Shown: positions 21,902 to 33,100 of the stretch, one piece after another | Layout of the letters: each line of letters starts with the position of its first letter | Position numbering within the stretch: the first letter of the stretch is position 1 | NCBI GenBank assembly: GCA_007449985.2 | Contig: VIIQ02000010.1 | Location: 186,001-250,000 of the forward strand | Length of the DNA: 64,000 bases | Source of the DNA: Desmodesmus armatus | Taxonomy: Eukaryota > Chlorophyta > Chlorophyceae > Sphaeropleales > Scenedesmaceae | Direction: 5' to 3' | The notes under the pieces: model-generated | Database searches by the model: none | The model's input: the letters and a program-made list of their open reading frames with translations, nothing else | What the model was told of the DNA's origin: nothing | Made by a program: the position numbers and the translations under genes

Positions 21902-24900
21902 ACAGGCTCTTTTGTTGGACGCGGCTGGGGTGGTGGTGCTGACAGCCAGGTCCTGCACTGCCAGAGGGTTGGTTATGGTGTGGTCCAAGAGGAGGCTGCA
22001 TGATCCTGCACTTAGGCGCACAGGAAGTGGGTTGATTGTGTTTTGCTTGTTGGTTGAGCCTGATGTTTGGTTCATCCTGTGGTGCTTTTTGAGGTTGTTG
22101 TTTGCCGCCAGCATTACTCAGGCAATGGGCGGGTTTCACCTGATGCCAGACATGGTCATGCCTGCATGCGCTGCCACAGCGCATGTGCTGTGGTATGCAA
22201 GTGCCACCGCGTGCTGAGATGGGCCATGCAGTCAGAGAATGTGGGTTCTGCGGTGGACGGGAGGGCGCCTGTCCTGCATGCAGTTGGTTGTGATCTTGCT
22301 AGGGCTGCGTGGTCGCTGTGACTTTGTTTAGCTGCACGGCTGAACTTTGTGGTGCTTTTGCCACAGCGTGAAAGTGCGGTTGTGGTCTGGCTGCAGGTGA
22401 TCTTTGGAGCATGGCTTTCTTTGACTGTTTTTGTTGTTGTTGCCTTGTTTCGCATAAAACTTGCTCAGCATGCAGGTTGAAGTTTTGTATTGCGCTGAGA
22501 CTGATTGACGCCCATCCAGAGGGTGGGTGCTCACTACCAGTGGTGCTGGATATGTTGAGATTGCTGGTGTAGATTTGTCAACCTGGGCCCTGCCACTTCC
22601 AACTTGTTGTTCGTTTCCATTTGCGGCAGGCACACACCGCCATTTGCCTGTCACAGTGTTGTTGTACTTGTCTCCTGCAGCATTGCACAGTTGTGCATGT
22701 ATGCTTTTCCATTGCACACCCGCCACTTGAGTCAATCACCTGCTTGAAAACCCGCAGGGGCATACCACAGCACAACCATTACCGCCTCAGCGGGGCTGTG
22801 AGGTTCTGCTGTGCGCCCGGACGCCTCGGCTATTCCTTGCGTGCGCTGGTTCGAGGTTTGTGATGTGCACACAAGAAGACGCGTGTGCAAGGCATGCTGT
22901 GCAAGGCATGCATTGCTTTCACACACAAGCGCCACAGCCATGCACAATTTTTTCTGCCTGGTGCCGCCCTTCCGGACTACGGTGTCGGCACAGCCAGGCA
23001 GTAGGGCTCGTTTGGCTGGTCTGTCCTGCGCTTTGTGTGCAAGATGCTTGGACTGGTGGGGTATGTGTGTGTGGTCAGCACAGTGGCATGCAGTCTCATG
23101 CCGCCACCTAAATCAGCGTTGTTCAGTGAGTGAGTGTGCCTGCTGTTGGTCAGAGACTGCCTGTCGCATGTCTGGGGAATTGGCCCAAAGACCGTCTGAG
23201 TGGCGGCCAGTGATGGCTGCTTGCGGCTGCGTCACTGTGATCTGTTGGCCACAAAGTTGTGTAGTCGTCATAATTCCCCTATGGGCCTTGTTCGGCTCCC
23301 AAAAGGGCGATCAGTCAAGGCCCTGATTCTGTCAAGTAGTAGTCATTTTAGCCTGTGGTTGTGAGTTATACCTGAACTCACCCAGCCTTTGACTGCATGT
23401 TCCTCCACAGCAGAGCGCACTGTGGGGAACGCCCTGTGGTGGTGGTTGGTTGACTGTGAGAGAGCGCCTGCTATGTGTTGCACCTGCTTTTCCCTCCTGC
23501 TTTACGAACCCGCGGATCCCAGTCAAGCGGGCCCCTGTCGAGGCAGGGCTGTCAGTCCCAGTGTCAACCTGGACGTGCATCCCATATGCCCCGCTGTTGT
23601 CGAGCATGCCATGTTGTTCACACATAGAAGTGCGCACTTGCACTACAGTGTGCACGCTTTGGCCTACCCACCCCCACCCCTACCAAGCTTGGAAGATGTT
23701 TGCTTGATCAGTTGCTGCCCAGCATGACGTGTCAGCAGGAGGGCGACATAATTGGTCTGGTCGACACGTTGTGTCAGCTGCTGCCCGAGTCTAAGTCTGC
23801 TGCGACCATCCAGCACACGTGCTGTTGTCTTGCTTGATTTGTTGCACCAGCGATACTGCAGCGCCGCCAAACGAGCTTGGTTCGTTTGTTGCGCCAGCGA
23901 TACTGCCAACACCGCCATGGTGCCCGCTGACGGTGCCTGGCCTGTGCAGTTGGAGTTCGAGGGGTCTCACGCCCAAAGGTCATGCTCAGGGTCACTTGTT
24001 GCAGTCCTTCCAAAGTACAGAACATGTCGGCATGCCGTACTGCAGACTTGCAACTGCCGGGGCAGAACGTATGCTGCGGAATTTTTGAATGTTGGGCACC
24101 TGCAACCAACCTCAAAACAGCGAGGCTCTCTGTCCTGGTGTGCCACAGGAACCCCTTTTCACTTTATTCATGTTGCAAGCATGGCACCAGTTGGAATGCA
24201 CTATTTGTGTGAGTCGTGCTTGCTGTTATGTGAGGGTGCCTGTTTTCAGTGTGCTCGTGTCAGCAGCAGTGTGGGCAGGGGCATGCTGGCGGGGCTTGCG
24301 AGTGGGTCGCACGGGGCTTGATAGTTACAGTATGCAACCGGCTGCGCAACAGTAATACTACTTGTTGTGTTGCGAAAGAATTTTTGCCATATGACCGCCC
24401 ACCTTGTACGTGGTCAGTGGTTGTGGCACCCGGGGTTGCCTGCGGCGGTTTGTACGTTGTGTTCAGTTTCAGAGAGAGGTGTATATGGTTGTGGCAGCAA
24501 GACAGTAGCCATGAAGAGAGCAGCATGCAACCTTTTCAAGGCATGCGCATCACACGGATTGTCTCATGCAGTAGAGAAACAGCAAGTGTCAAGGTGGCCA
24601 AGGAGGTCGATGTTTGCGGCTTGACTGCCGTGCTGAGCATCGACCCGAGCATCATCCGGTTGTTGATGTGTACACTGCAAAGCTGGGATGCTGGGATGTA
24701 CACTGCTGAGCTTTGGAGCTCAGCAGCTGGGAGAAAGTGCCGCGCAGAGAAGCACAGCTGAGAGAAAATGCTGCGCACAACATCGGTGTTTTGGGGCGTT
24801 CTTAATGTTGCGTTTGTGAGGGTGAAGCTGAAGCCACAGCACAGCTGCTTGGGAGTTCCTCTGCATGTCCACATGCAAGGTTGTTTTGCCCTGTCTGGTC

Positions 24901-26889
24901 TGGTTGTTGTCAGCTGTTTGGCTGATCACTTTGGGTCTTCAACTACTGGGCATCTGCATGCTTGTCAGGGCTGTGCTTGGCATGCCCAGCTGCAATGCTT
25001 GCACAACAGAGTGCGACCATCGCTAACGCGTAGCCTATCACCATCTTGATGCATCAGATCACGCTTGTCTGTGTGCCAAGCCTCCTGGCCTGTTTTTTGT
25101 CCTGCGGGAACTAGGGCAGTAACAGGGGCAGATGCCTGCACAGTGTGGTTGCGCTTGCAGTTGCACTAGGTCGTACAGAAGTCATGTTGCACAAGCACTG
25201 ACACACTTTTTGTCTTGAGGGAGCCATGTTGGGGTTTGTTTGTTTGGTTGGGTGTGCTTGGAAGTGCAGTCCAACTTTGTTGGTGGTGCCCACAGCAAAG
25301 CACCCCTTTTTTTTGCCGGCTAGCCGGCTGCCGCCCTATTGTGATCAGGCCTGCACTGTGCAGACTCAAGATACTCAAGATCAGGTAGACCCAGCACTGG
25401 TGTTGTCTTCAACCAACATTAGGCCTGCCGTTCACACTGTGGGCGCACTGCCGATACTTGGCTGCCTACTTGAATGGGCATGCCTGCTACCGTTCTTCAG
25501 ACCGTGCTTCATGACAAGCAGGTATACTTGAAGGGCAAAGGGTCCCGAGAAGCCTTTTATGACAGGGCTCATGGGAGCAGCATCACTTGTTTGCAGCAGG
25601 CCCTGGGGCAAGTTCGCACCTGTCCTGAGGGCCCGAGGAAATGCTGCTTTCTCTTCAGGACAGATCCTGGGGCGACCTTGCCTTTGTCTTATGGAAATGG
25701 GGCCGAAGGCAAAGATGTGCTTGGCAAAGTTATGCTACAAAGGCCGCTCTGGTGGTGCGCAACTGCACCACAGCTCCTGAGTTGTGGGTAATGGCTAGGG
25801 CAACCTGTCCCTGCTTTGTGAAGGGGCCTGAAGCAATGTTGCCCTTCTGCTTAAAGCTTCTGCGGCAGGGTTGTGCAGTTGCCAAGTGCACTGCGCACTT
25901 GCTGCTCGGCAACTCCATCCACTGAGCTGTGTGGGTGTTTGTTGCAAATGGGTGTGCTGAATTGCAGTTGCTCCTGGCCACCAGATGGTCTGAGTGAGGC
26001 TGCGTCCTGTGGTCACTGCTGGCAATGCTGCCAGTGCTGGCTTGGTGTGCAGATGTTGCGCACTTTCAAGGCCTGTGGCACACCTTCATTCATGGCGTTT
26101 TGTGAACCTTGCCATTGCTGGCCCGGTTTGCAGACTACTCGTCTGTCGCATCTGTGTTAGTAGTAGTAGGATACAGGGTCAGCGGCCAAGGCTCCTTGTG
26201 GGCAGCCGTGTTCATCTGTGAAGATTTGAGGGCCAGGGCCGACGTGGGGCCTCCAACAGGCATCAGGGTCAAACCTGCATGCTGCTGATTTGTGCCTTAC
26301 TTGAGTCGCTGGCCTTGCAGGACTTCCTTTTGCAAGGTAGTCTCGGCATGTTGATGTGAAGGACCAGAATGGGTGGTGTATCCTGGTGCCGGGCTACACA
26401 CGCCAGCAACCGGGTGGGTTCATCTGCCATGGGCTTAACAGGCATTACATCATCTGCAGAACAGCCGCTGTGCTACTCCCGAAGGTGCCCCAATGCACTT
26501 ACCATTTTGGTGGTGGTGCACCCAGCAGGGTGTGCCTGCGTCCCAGGAGGCTGCTGGGCCCACCCAGCTGCTAGTGCGTGTACATGTACAGTGGCTGGGA
26601 TCCCACCTATGTAACAAAGCCTGTGGAAGACAAGCTAGGTGTGTCGCTCCTTGTGCTGCCTGCCTGGACAGGGGAAAATGTTGCAGCTGCGGAAGTCAAG
26701 GGCAGTCGTCCTGCCGCACAATCTCATCGCCACCTTTTGCACAGGTGCCCTACACGACAGGAGTGCCATCCAGCCAAGCCACACACCCCAAAAAATTGCT
26801 TGTAGGAATTTCCACAAACGTCCACACCTGGGTCCACCACCAATAGAAAGCAATGATACTGCTACTCCTTGAATGGGCCAGGGCCTCGG
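21902..26889 (+). other. long GT-rich 3' flank of RRM copy 1
   Basis: About 5 kb with no supported coding gene, strongly GT-rich on the plus strand. Block after block is homologous to the flanks of copies 2 and 3. TGTAA at 26610-26614 is conserved in all three flanks and might be the poly(A) signal of a transcript with a 4.7-kb 3' UTR. Substitutions between units do not favour third codon positions in the frames I compared, so I do not call the Cys-rich open frames genes. A non-coding RNA or a decayed second gene is also possible. Confidence 0.5.
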
Positions 26890-27559
26890 CTGATCACTCT
26901 TTCAGAGACCAAACAAGGCTCATAGGGCGCTACACTGACTGCAGGGGTGGGTGGGTGGGTGCAGAGGGTGCACGTGGGCGACGTAAGGCAGTGTCCCAAA
27001 TGGGCTGGGAGGGTGAAGTTCGATTGCAAGGAAAGCTACAATGGCATGTGTTGGGCTGGTCCACCACCTAATCCTCCAGCCTGGATGGGAATTGCCACGG
27101 CGTGTGTGCCAGGCAGTGCCTGGGTCGTAGCTCAAAACAGACAGGTTTTGATCTTGCTGGTAAATAGGTTTTGATCTTGCTGGGCGTCATTATCTGTTGC
27201 TGAGGCTGTGGTGGACCACTTATAATCGGGAATGGCATATGACTACTTCCATAACGATGGTAGTGCTGAGTAACATACGTGCCCCTTTGAGCGCCCAGCG
27301 TCCCTGAGCGACTAGGACAGGACATGCTTTTCTTTTGTTCAGGATAGGATGGCACGTCGCCTGCGCTTAGAGGCTGCTTAGTGCTTAGCAACCAGTGACA
27401 CCCCGAGGGAACCGTTTTTGTCCTGTCAACGTGCTTTGAGCTGCTTGGATCGTGATTGTTCTGCGCAGTCTTGGAACAGCACGGCAACCTCTTGTCCGTG
27501 CAACCAAACCGGCCAGTCACCATCACAATCACCACCTCAGCGCTGAGACGCTTAGGTGC

Positions 27560-30143
27560 ATGTGGCAATCGCAGATGCGTGTCAAGTTTGACGACATGGA
27601 CGTGCTCTCTCACCCGGACGCGCCGGCTGTGCCCCACAGCGGGGAGCACACCGACCTGTGGGGGTTTCGACCAGGCGCGGGCTCCGAGTAATAACACCGT
27701 GTGGCTACATGCAGCCCCGCTCCGTCAGAGCGACTTGATTGCGGCGGTGCATGCAGTATTGACCTGTGATCACCCAAGCTCCCATCCAGCCCAGTCATAA
27801 TGTCGCAGCTTCCTTTCTGCGCACGAAAGCCATCAACAATGAGGGTTTTTGTTATGAGTGTGAAGCTGGCTTCACCTTCCAAGAGCCTACTGCTCAAGTG
27901 GCTCAAGGGAAGCCCTCACCACCTTGGCTTTGGCTGCTCACCTATGCCTGGGACTGTCTGCTGTCACTGTAGCCGCACTGCTAGCTAAGGTGGCCAGCTG
28001 CAACCCATTCCTACACTTCATGACGTCCAGGAACAGCAATTGTGACGTCACTTCCCCTCTGTTCCCACTGCTGTTCCCAGACCTCTGCTCCATCAGACAT
28101 GTCCAGGTCCCTCTTCTTTGCACGGTGCCCACCTGCTGTGCCCTACGATGATATCTACAAGCTGTTCCAAAAGTACGGCCCAGTCAAGCACCTCAACTTG
28201 TACAGACGCTGGGCCACTGCTAAGACCAGCAAGGGCTGTGGCATTGTTGAGTTTGATGCTGCTGAGTCTGCAGCAGCAGCCCTGGAGGGATTGAATGGCA
28301 AGTATACGTTTGATGGCTACCCGGGGTGCGAGGCCCCCATGGTGCTGGAGCCAATGGACCCCAGCAGGATGACTGCAGCTGCCACAGGTGAGCAACAGGC
28401 TGCCACCGTGACCTCTGGAACTGTCACACCCAGTTCAAACCCGCCTTTCAGACCCGCCTGGTTGATGTTTTGAGAGCACTGTGAGTGTGTGCCCATGGCT
28501 GGAGCTGCTGATCGCAACTACTCAACGATAAAGCGCTGCTAGGGTTCATGTCACTGTTTGAACGCCACGCTGTCCTGCACCCTACCCCGCTACGGTGTGT
28601 GCTGTGCAGGTGACAAGCCCAAAAAGCAGACCAAGCGCGCCTCCAGCACCACCAGCAGGAGCACCAGTGGCAGCCACAGCAGCTGCAGCAGCAAGGCGTC
28701 TCAGTCCAAGGCGCAGTACAACAGGAGCGCACAGGCACACTGGGGTGCAGGAGGGCCTGCTGCTGCAGCTGGCTGGCAGGGCCTCCTGCCCTGTGACGCC
28801 TTCAGCCAGGCTGTTCTGCTGCGCCAGCAGGCAGAGACTGCAGCTGCAGGATGGTCGGCTGAGCTGGGAGACCCTTCTACATGGACCTCCTACACACCGG
28901 TCCACCTGCTGCCAATGATGGGCGGCACTGTGAGTCCCTGTTGCTCGCAACCCCCACCCCTGGTGCTTCCGTTTTATGTTGCAGCACACAGCCTCCTGCA
29001 CCAAGCCTGCATGTAGACCGATCAACTTGTTTTGTTCATGGCAGTGGTCGTGCTGCGCATGCCCAGAGCACAAAGGGCAGCGCGTGTGTACAGTAGCTTC
29101 TGTGCCTGCATCTTGACAGCCAGGCTGTCCTGCCGTCCTGCTGTGCATTGCAGGTTCCACCCATGCTGCAGGGCTCAACACATGTGCCCATCTACAGCCC
29201 GGATGCGGCCCTGGCTGCGCATGCCATGCCCACCATGGGGGGCAACATCGGTCCAGACCTTCTGATGCAGGCCGCCCTCAGCCCCCTGGGTGCAAGGGAG
29301 GCCCTCATGATGCATAACATGGCCCTGAACCACGCCAGCAGCCAGCTGGCCGCCTTGAACATGAACAGCTCTGCCGAGCTGCTGCCCTTGGCTGGCGCAT
29401 CCTGCCAGCTAGGCCGCGGTAACAGCAGCAGCCACCTGCCTCCCCTGGTGCTGGCTGATGAGTCATCCTGGGCGCAGGACACCTTTGTGGCTTCACTGCG
29501 CGGCGGCAGCGGTGTGCTGGCCTCACCCGGCAGTGACGGCTACTCCCTGTGGGAGACCTCTGCAGCACTGGGCTGCCTGCACGACGCACTCCACAGCAGC
29601 AGTGCGGCCGCTGTGAGTGGACACACCTGCCCTAGCCCCACAGGGGGGCTGGGGAGTTGCCTGAGCCACAGCATCACCAGTGGGTCAGTACTGAGCGCGC
29701 CAGCAGCTTTGGGCCAGGCAGCGGGTGGCAGCAGGCATGAGGGGACACTGAGCGGGGTGCTGCGTGGTGGCCTGCAGGGCCTGCTGAGCCCCCAGCCAGG
29801 CGGGGCGGGCTGGCAGTGTGGCCGCAGCAGCTCCCTGGGGGACTGCATGGTCCTGCCAGTGGCCTCAGCACCAGATGCCATCAACACCTCTGCCATGCGA
29901 GACCAGGGCCTGCTGCAGCAGCAGCAGTCTGGCAGGTGTGCGCGCGGTGTGGAGGTGCATGTCAGCACACCCTTCTCCATGGAGGCTGGTGAAGGTGTCC
30001 TGAATGTCGCTGCTGTCACTGGGGCGCACATCACCCTTGCTGAGTGGCCACGGCTGTGGCTGCAGGGCTCTGATGCTCAGGTCAAGGCTGCCTGCGAGCT
30101 CCTGGGATGCGCTGCTGCTGGCCGCTTCATGGGGCCTGCGTGA
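27560..30143 (+). CDS. RRM plus KH-like RNA-binding protein, tandem copy 2
   Basis: Paralogue of copies 1 and 3. The first exon is recognisable from ATG 27560 (MWQSQMRVKFDDMDVLS) but has lost about ten bases at its 3' end, including the CTGCAG/GT junction. The only GT left (27658) would shift the frame. The workable protein therefore starts at ATG 28099 in exon 2 (28099-28387, then 28610-28929 and 29154-30143), giving 532 aa. The RRM is intact (SRSLFFARCP, then SKGCGIVEF), with the basic linker GDKPKKQTKRASS, a much shortened Ala tract, and the KH-like end (VAAVTGAHITLAEWPRLWLQ). Exon 4 is near-identical to copy 1 over long stretches. Expression from the internal start is inference. Confidence 0.78.
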
Positions 30144-33100
30144 ACAGGCTCTTTTGTTTGACGGGGCTGGGGTAGTTGTGCTTCACAGCCAGGTTCCGCA
30201 CTGCCAGAGAGCTGGCTGCGATGTTCAACGTGGGATAAGAGGAGGCTGCATGATCCTGCACTTTGGTGCAGAAGAGATGGGTTGATGCTGTCCTGCTTGT
30301 TGATTGAGCCTGTGTGTGCTTTGTCCTGTGGGGCTTGTTGAGGTTGTTGTTTGGCCACCAGCATCACTTTGGCAATGGGCGAGCTACACCTGATGCCAGA
30401 CTTTCCTGCGTACGCTGTCCCAGGGCGCATGTGCTTCTGCATGCACGCGCCACTGCGTGCTGAGATGGACCATGCAGTCAGAGCATGTGTATTCTGCTGT
30501 GGACGGCAGGGCGCCTGTGCTGCATGGAGTTGGTTGTGGTCTTGCTTCGTCGCGTAGCTAGCGTCGCTGGGGTTGCTGAGGTTTCAACCAGCTGTACGGC
30601 TGAAGGTTGTCAGGCTGTTGTCAGAGTGGGAAAGCGTGGTTGTGATCTGGCTGGCACTTATCTGCCATCGTGTGTCATTGCTGTCTTGCAGACGCAGCAG
30701 CAAGTTCAGCCTGTGATGGCGCTGGGCGCAGCCTGCAGCTGGCTTCGACTGGATGGTGGTGTGGGATGCATGCATGCATGAGGTTTCATGCATGTGACTG
30801 CAGAGCGATTGTGCTGGATGTCTGAGTGTGTGTTGCTTGAGCCTTGGACGTACGAATCATAGGAGGAGGGTTGCTTACATCCACACACCCCTTCAATCTC
30901 AGTGTTACACACACACACACACTTGGCCATATGCATCGCTTGCACACGTGCAGGTGACCTCAGGGGCATGGCTTTTTTTCATCTGCTCCAAGCACTGCTG
31001 TGAGCGGCGATACTTACTGTTGTTGCCTTGGCTTGCATAAAAACTAGCTCAGCATGCAGGTTGTAGTGTACTACTCTGCTGAGATTGATTGACGCCCATC
31101 CCAAGGGTGGGTGCTTAGTACTATTGGTGCTGCTGGACGCAGTGAATGTTGGTGTGGAACTGCAGCACTGCTCTTCAGCGATTTGTGCGCGTGCACGGTG
31201 TTCTTTCTCAGCCAATGATGAGCACCCTACAGCAACGAGTCGTGGTTGCGGCCTGGCCTGGTGACTGGCCAGTCACCAGCCCATGGGCTGGCTGCATGCA
31301 TGTGCTGTCCTGGAGTTATTTGGAGGTATCCCCTGCATTTGCATGCCTGGGGTGCAGCGACTTTGCATTTTCAACTTTGGCCCTGCCACTTCCAACCTGC
31401 TCTTTGTTGTGACTTGCGGTAGGAACACACCGTCACTTGCTTGGCACAGTGTTGTTGGACTTGTCTCCTGCAGTTGCCTGCGATGCGCGGTAGTGCATGT
31501 ATGCCTTTTTCACTGCGTGCTAACCCTTGATTTGAATATACCCACCCTCAAATGCAGGGGCATGCAGCAGCACCATCATTATGGCCTCAACAGGGTGGTG
31601 AGTTCTTGCTGTGCGCCCAACGCCTCGGCTGTTCCTTGCGTGTGCTGGCTCAAGGTTTTGTTTCATGCACACGAGAAGACATGTGTGCAATGCATGGCAT
31701 TGCTGCCACACACAGCCGCCACAGCCATACCCAACTTTTCCTGCCTGGTAGCTGGCACCAGCACTTGGGTGTTAGCGCAGCCAGGTAGGAGGGCATAGGT
31801 GTGGCTGACTGCTCCTGCTGTGTGTGTGGCCAGCACAGAGGCATGCAGTCTTATGCGTCCATCTGGATGAGTGTTGGTCAGTGAGTGACTGTGGCGTGCT
31901 GGTGGTGAGAGAGTGCCTGCCGCATGCCGGAAAACTGGCCCAAAGACCGTCTGAGTGGCGGCCAGTGATGGCTGTTTGCGGCTGTGGCACTGCGATCTGT
32001 CAGGCACAAAGTTGTGTGGTTGGTCATAAATGGAGCCTGCCGTTGTGAGGTGTACTTACACTGGCCCTCAACTGCATGTTCGTCCACAGCAAAGCACGCT
32101 GTAGGGGAGTGCCCTGTAATGGTGGTTGTTACCTGTGAGAGAGCGCCTGCCATGCACTATCTGTTTGCTTGTGGCGTGCGAACCAGCTGGCCCAAATCAA
32201 GACGAGGCTGTCCGTCCCAGTGTCAACATGGATGTGCACCCCACATGCCCCGCTGTTGTCGAGTATGCCATGTTGTTCACACATGCCAGTGCCTGTTGCA
32301 CTACAGTGTGCACGCTTTGGCCCTCCACCCGTCCCCACCAGGCTTGAGAGACGCGGAAGCTGGTTAGTTGCTTGCTGTCGGCGCTACCTTATGTGGCCAA
32401 TCAGGAGTGTGAGTTGCGTGCATCTATGAGTCTGCCGCTGCCACCCAGTACATGTGCACAGGCTTGCACTCCGTACCTGGCTGCTGCAGCTGGGAGCTTC
32501 CTGTGCTCTTTCAGGCTGTTTCTTTTTGTGTTCTGGGTCTTGCAGGACAGCTAGCTGTTGCGCATGTACTTCAGGGTGCAGGCCGGCTGGTCGCTCAGTA
32601 TGGCTGACCCAATGGGCCACACCGCAACCCAGTGGCTACAGCACCGGGCACCTGTGATGTTTCCTTGATTGGTACGTTGCGCCAGCACTCTGCCAGCCCT
32701 GTCCTAGGAGCTTGCAGGTACCCGCTGACTGTGCCTTGCCTGTGCTGTTCACGCCCAAGAGGTCTCAGGACCCAAGGTCATGCTCGGTGCTTTTGGTATA
32801 CAGAAACATGGCTGCCTGCCATACTCCATACTTTACAACCGTATGCTTGGGGCGTAACGTATGCTGCTACTTTTTTGAACGTCTGGCACATGGGACCAAC
32901 TTGTCAACGGCTTGGTTCACCGTGCTGGTATGCCACACGGACCACTTTTCACTTTGTGCGTGATGGATGGCACATGTTGGCTGGTTTGCACTGGTCCTGT
33001 GAGTTGTGTTCCGTTTATGTGAGACTGCTTGTTTTTCATTGCGCTGGTGTCAGTTTGGGGGCAGGGGGCATTCTGACAGGGCATGTGAATAGTCCACTAG

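Noticed and set aside
24950..26220. Cys-rich frame conserved between units (MGVLNCSCSWPPDG, CGHCWQCCQCW in units 1 and 3)
   Set aside because: The shared peptide follows from high DNA identity. Unit 2 copies break the frame, and changes are not concentrated at third positions, so I see no sign of protein-level selection.
26640..26870. Possible coding exon (SRAVVLPHNLIATF in unit 1, ARAVILLHDLIVAF in unit 2)
   Set aside because: It looked like a conserved peptide, but substitutions fall on first and second positions about as often as third, and unit 3 does not keep it.
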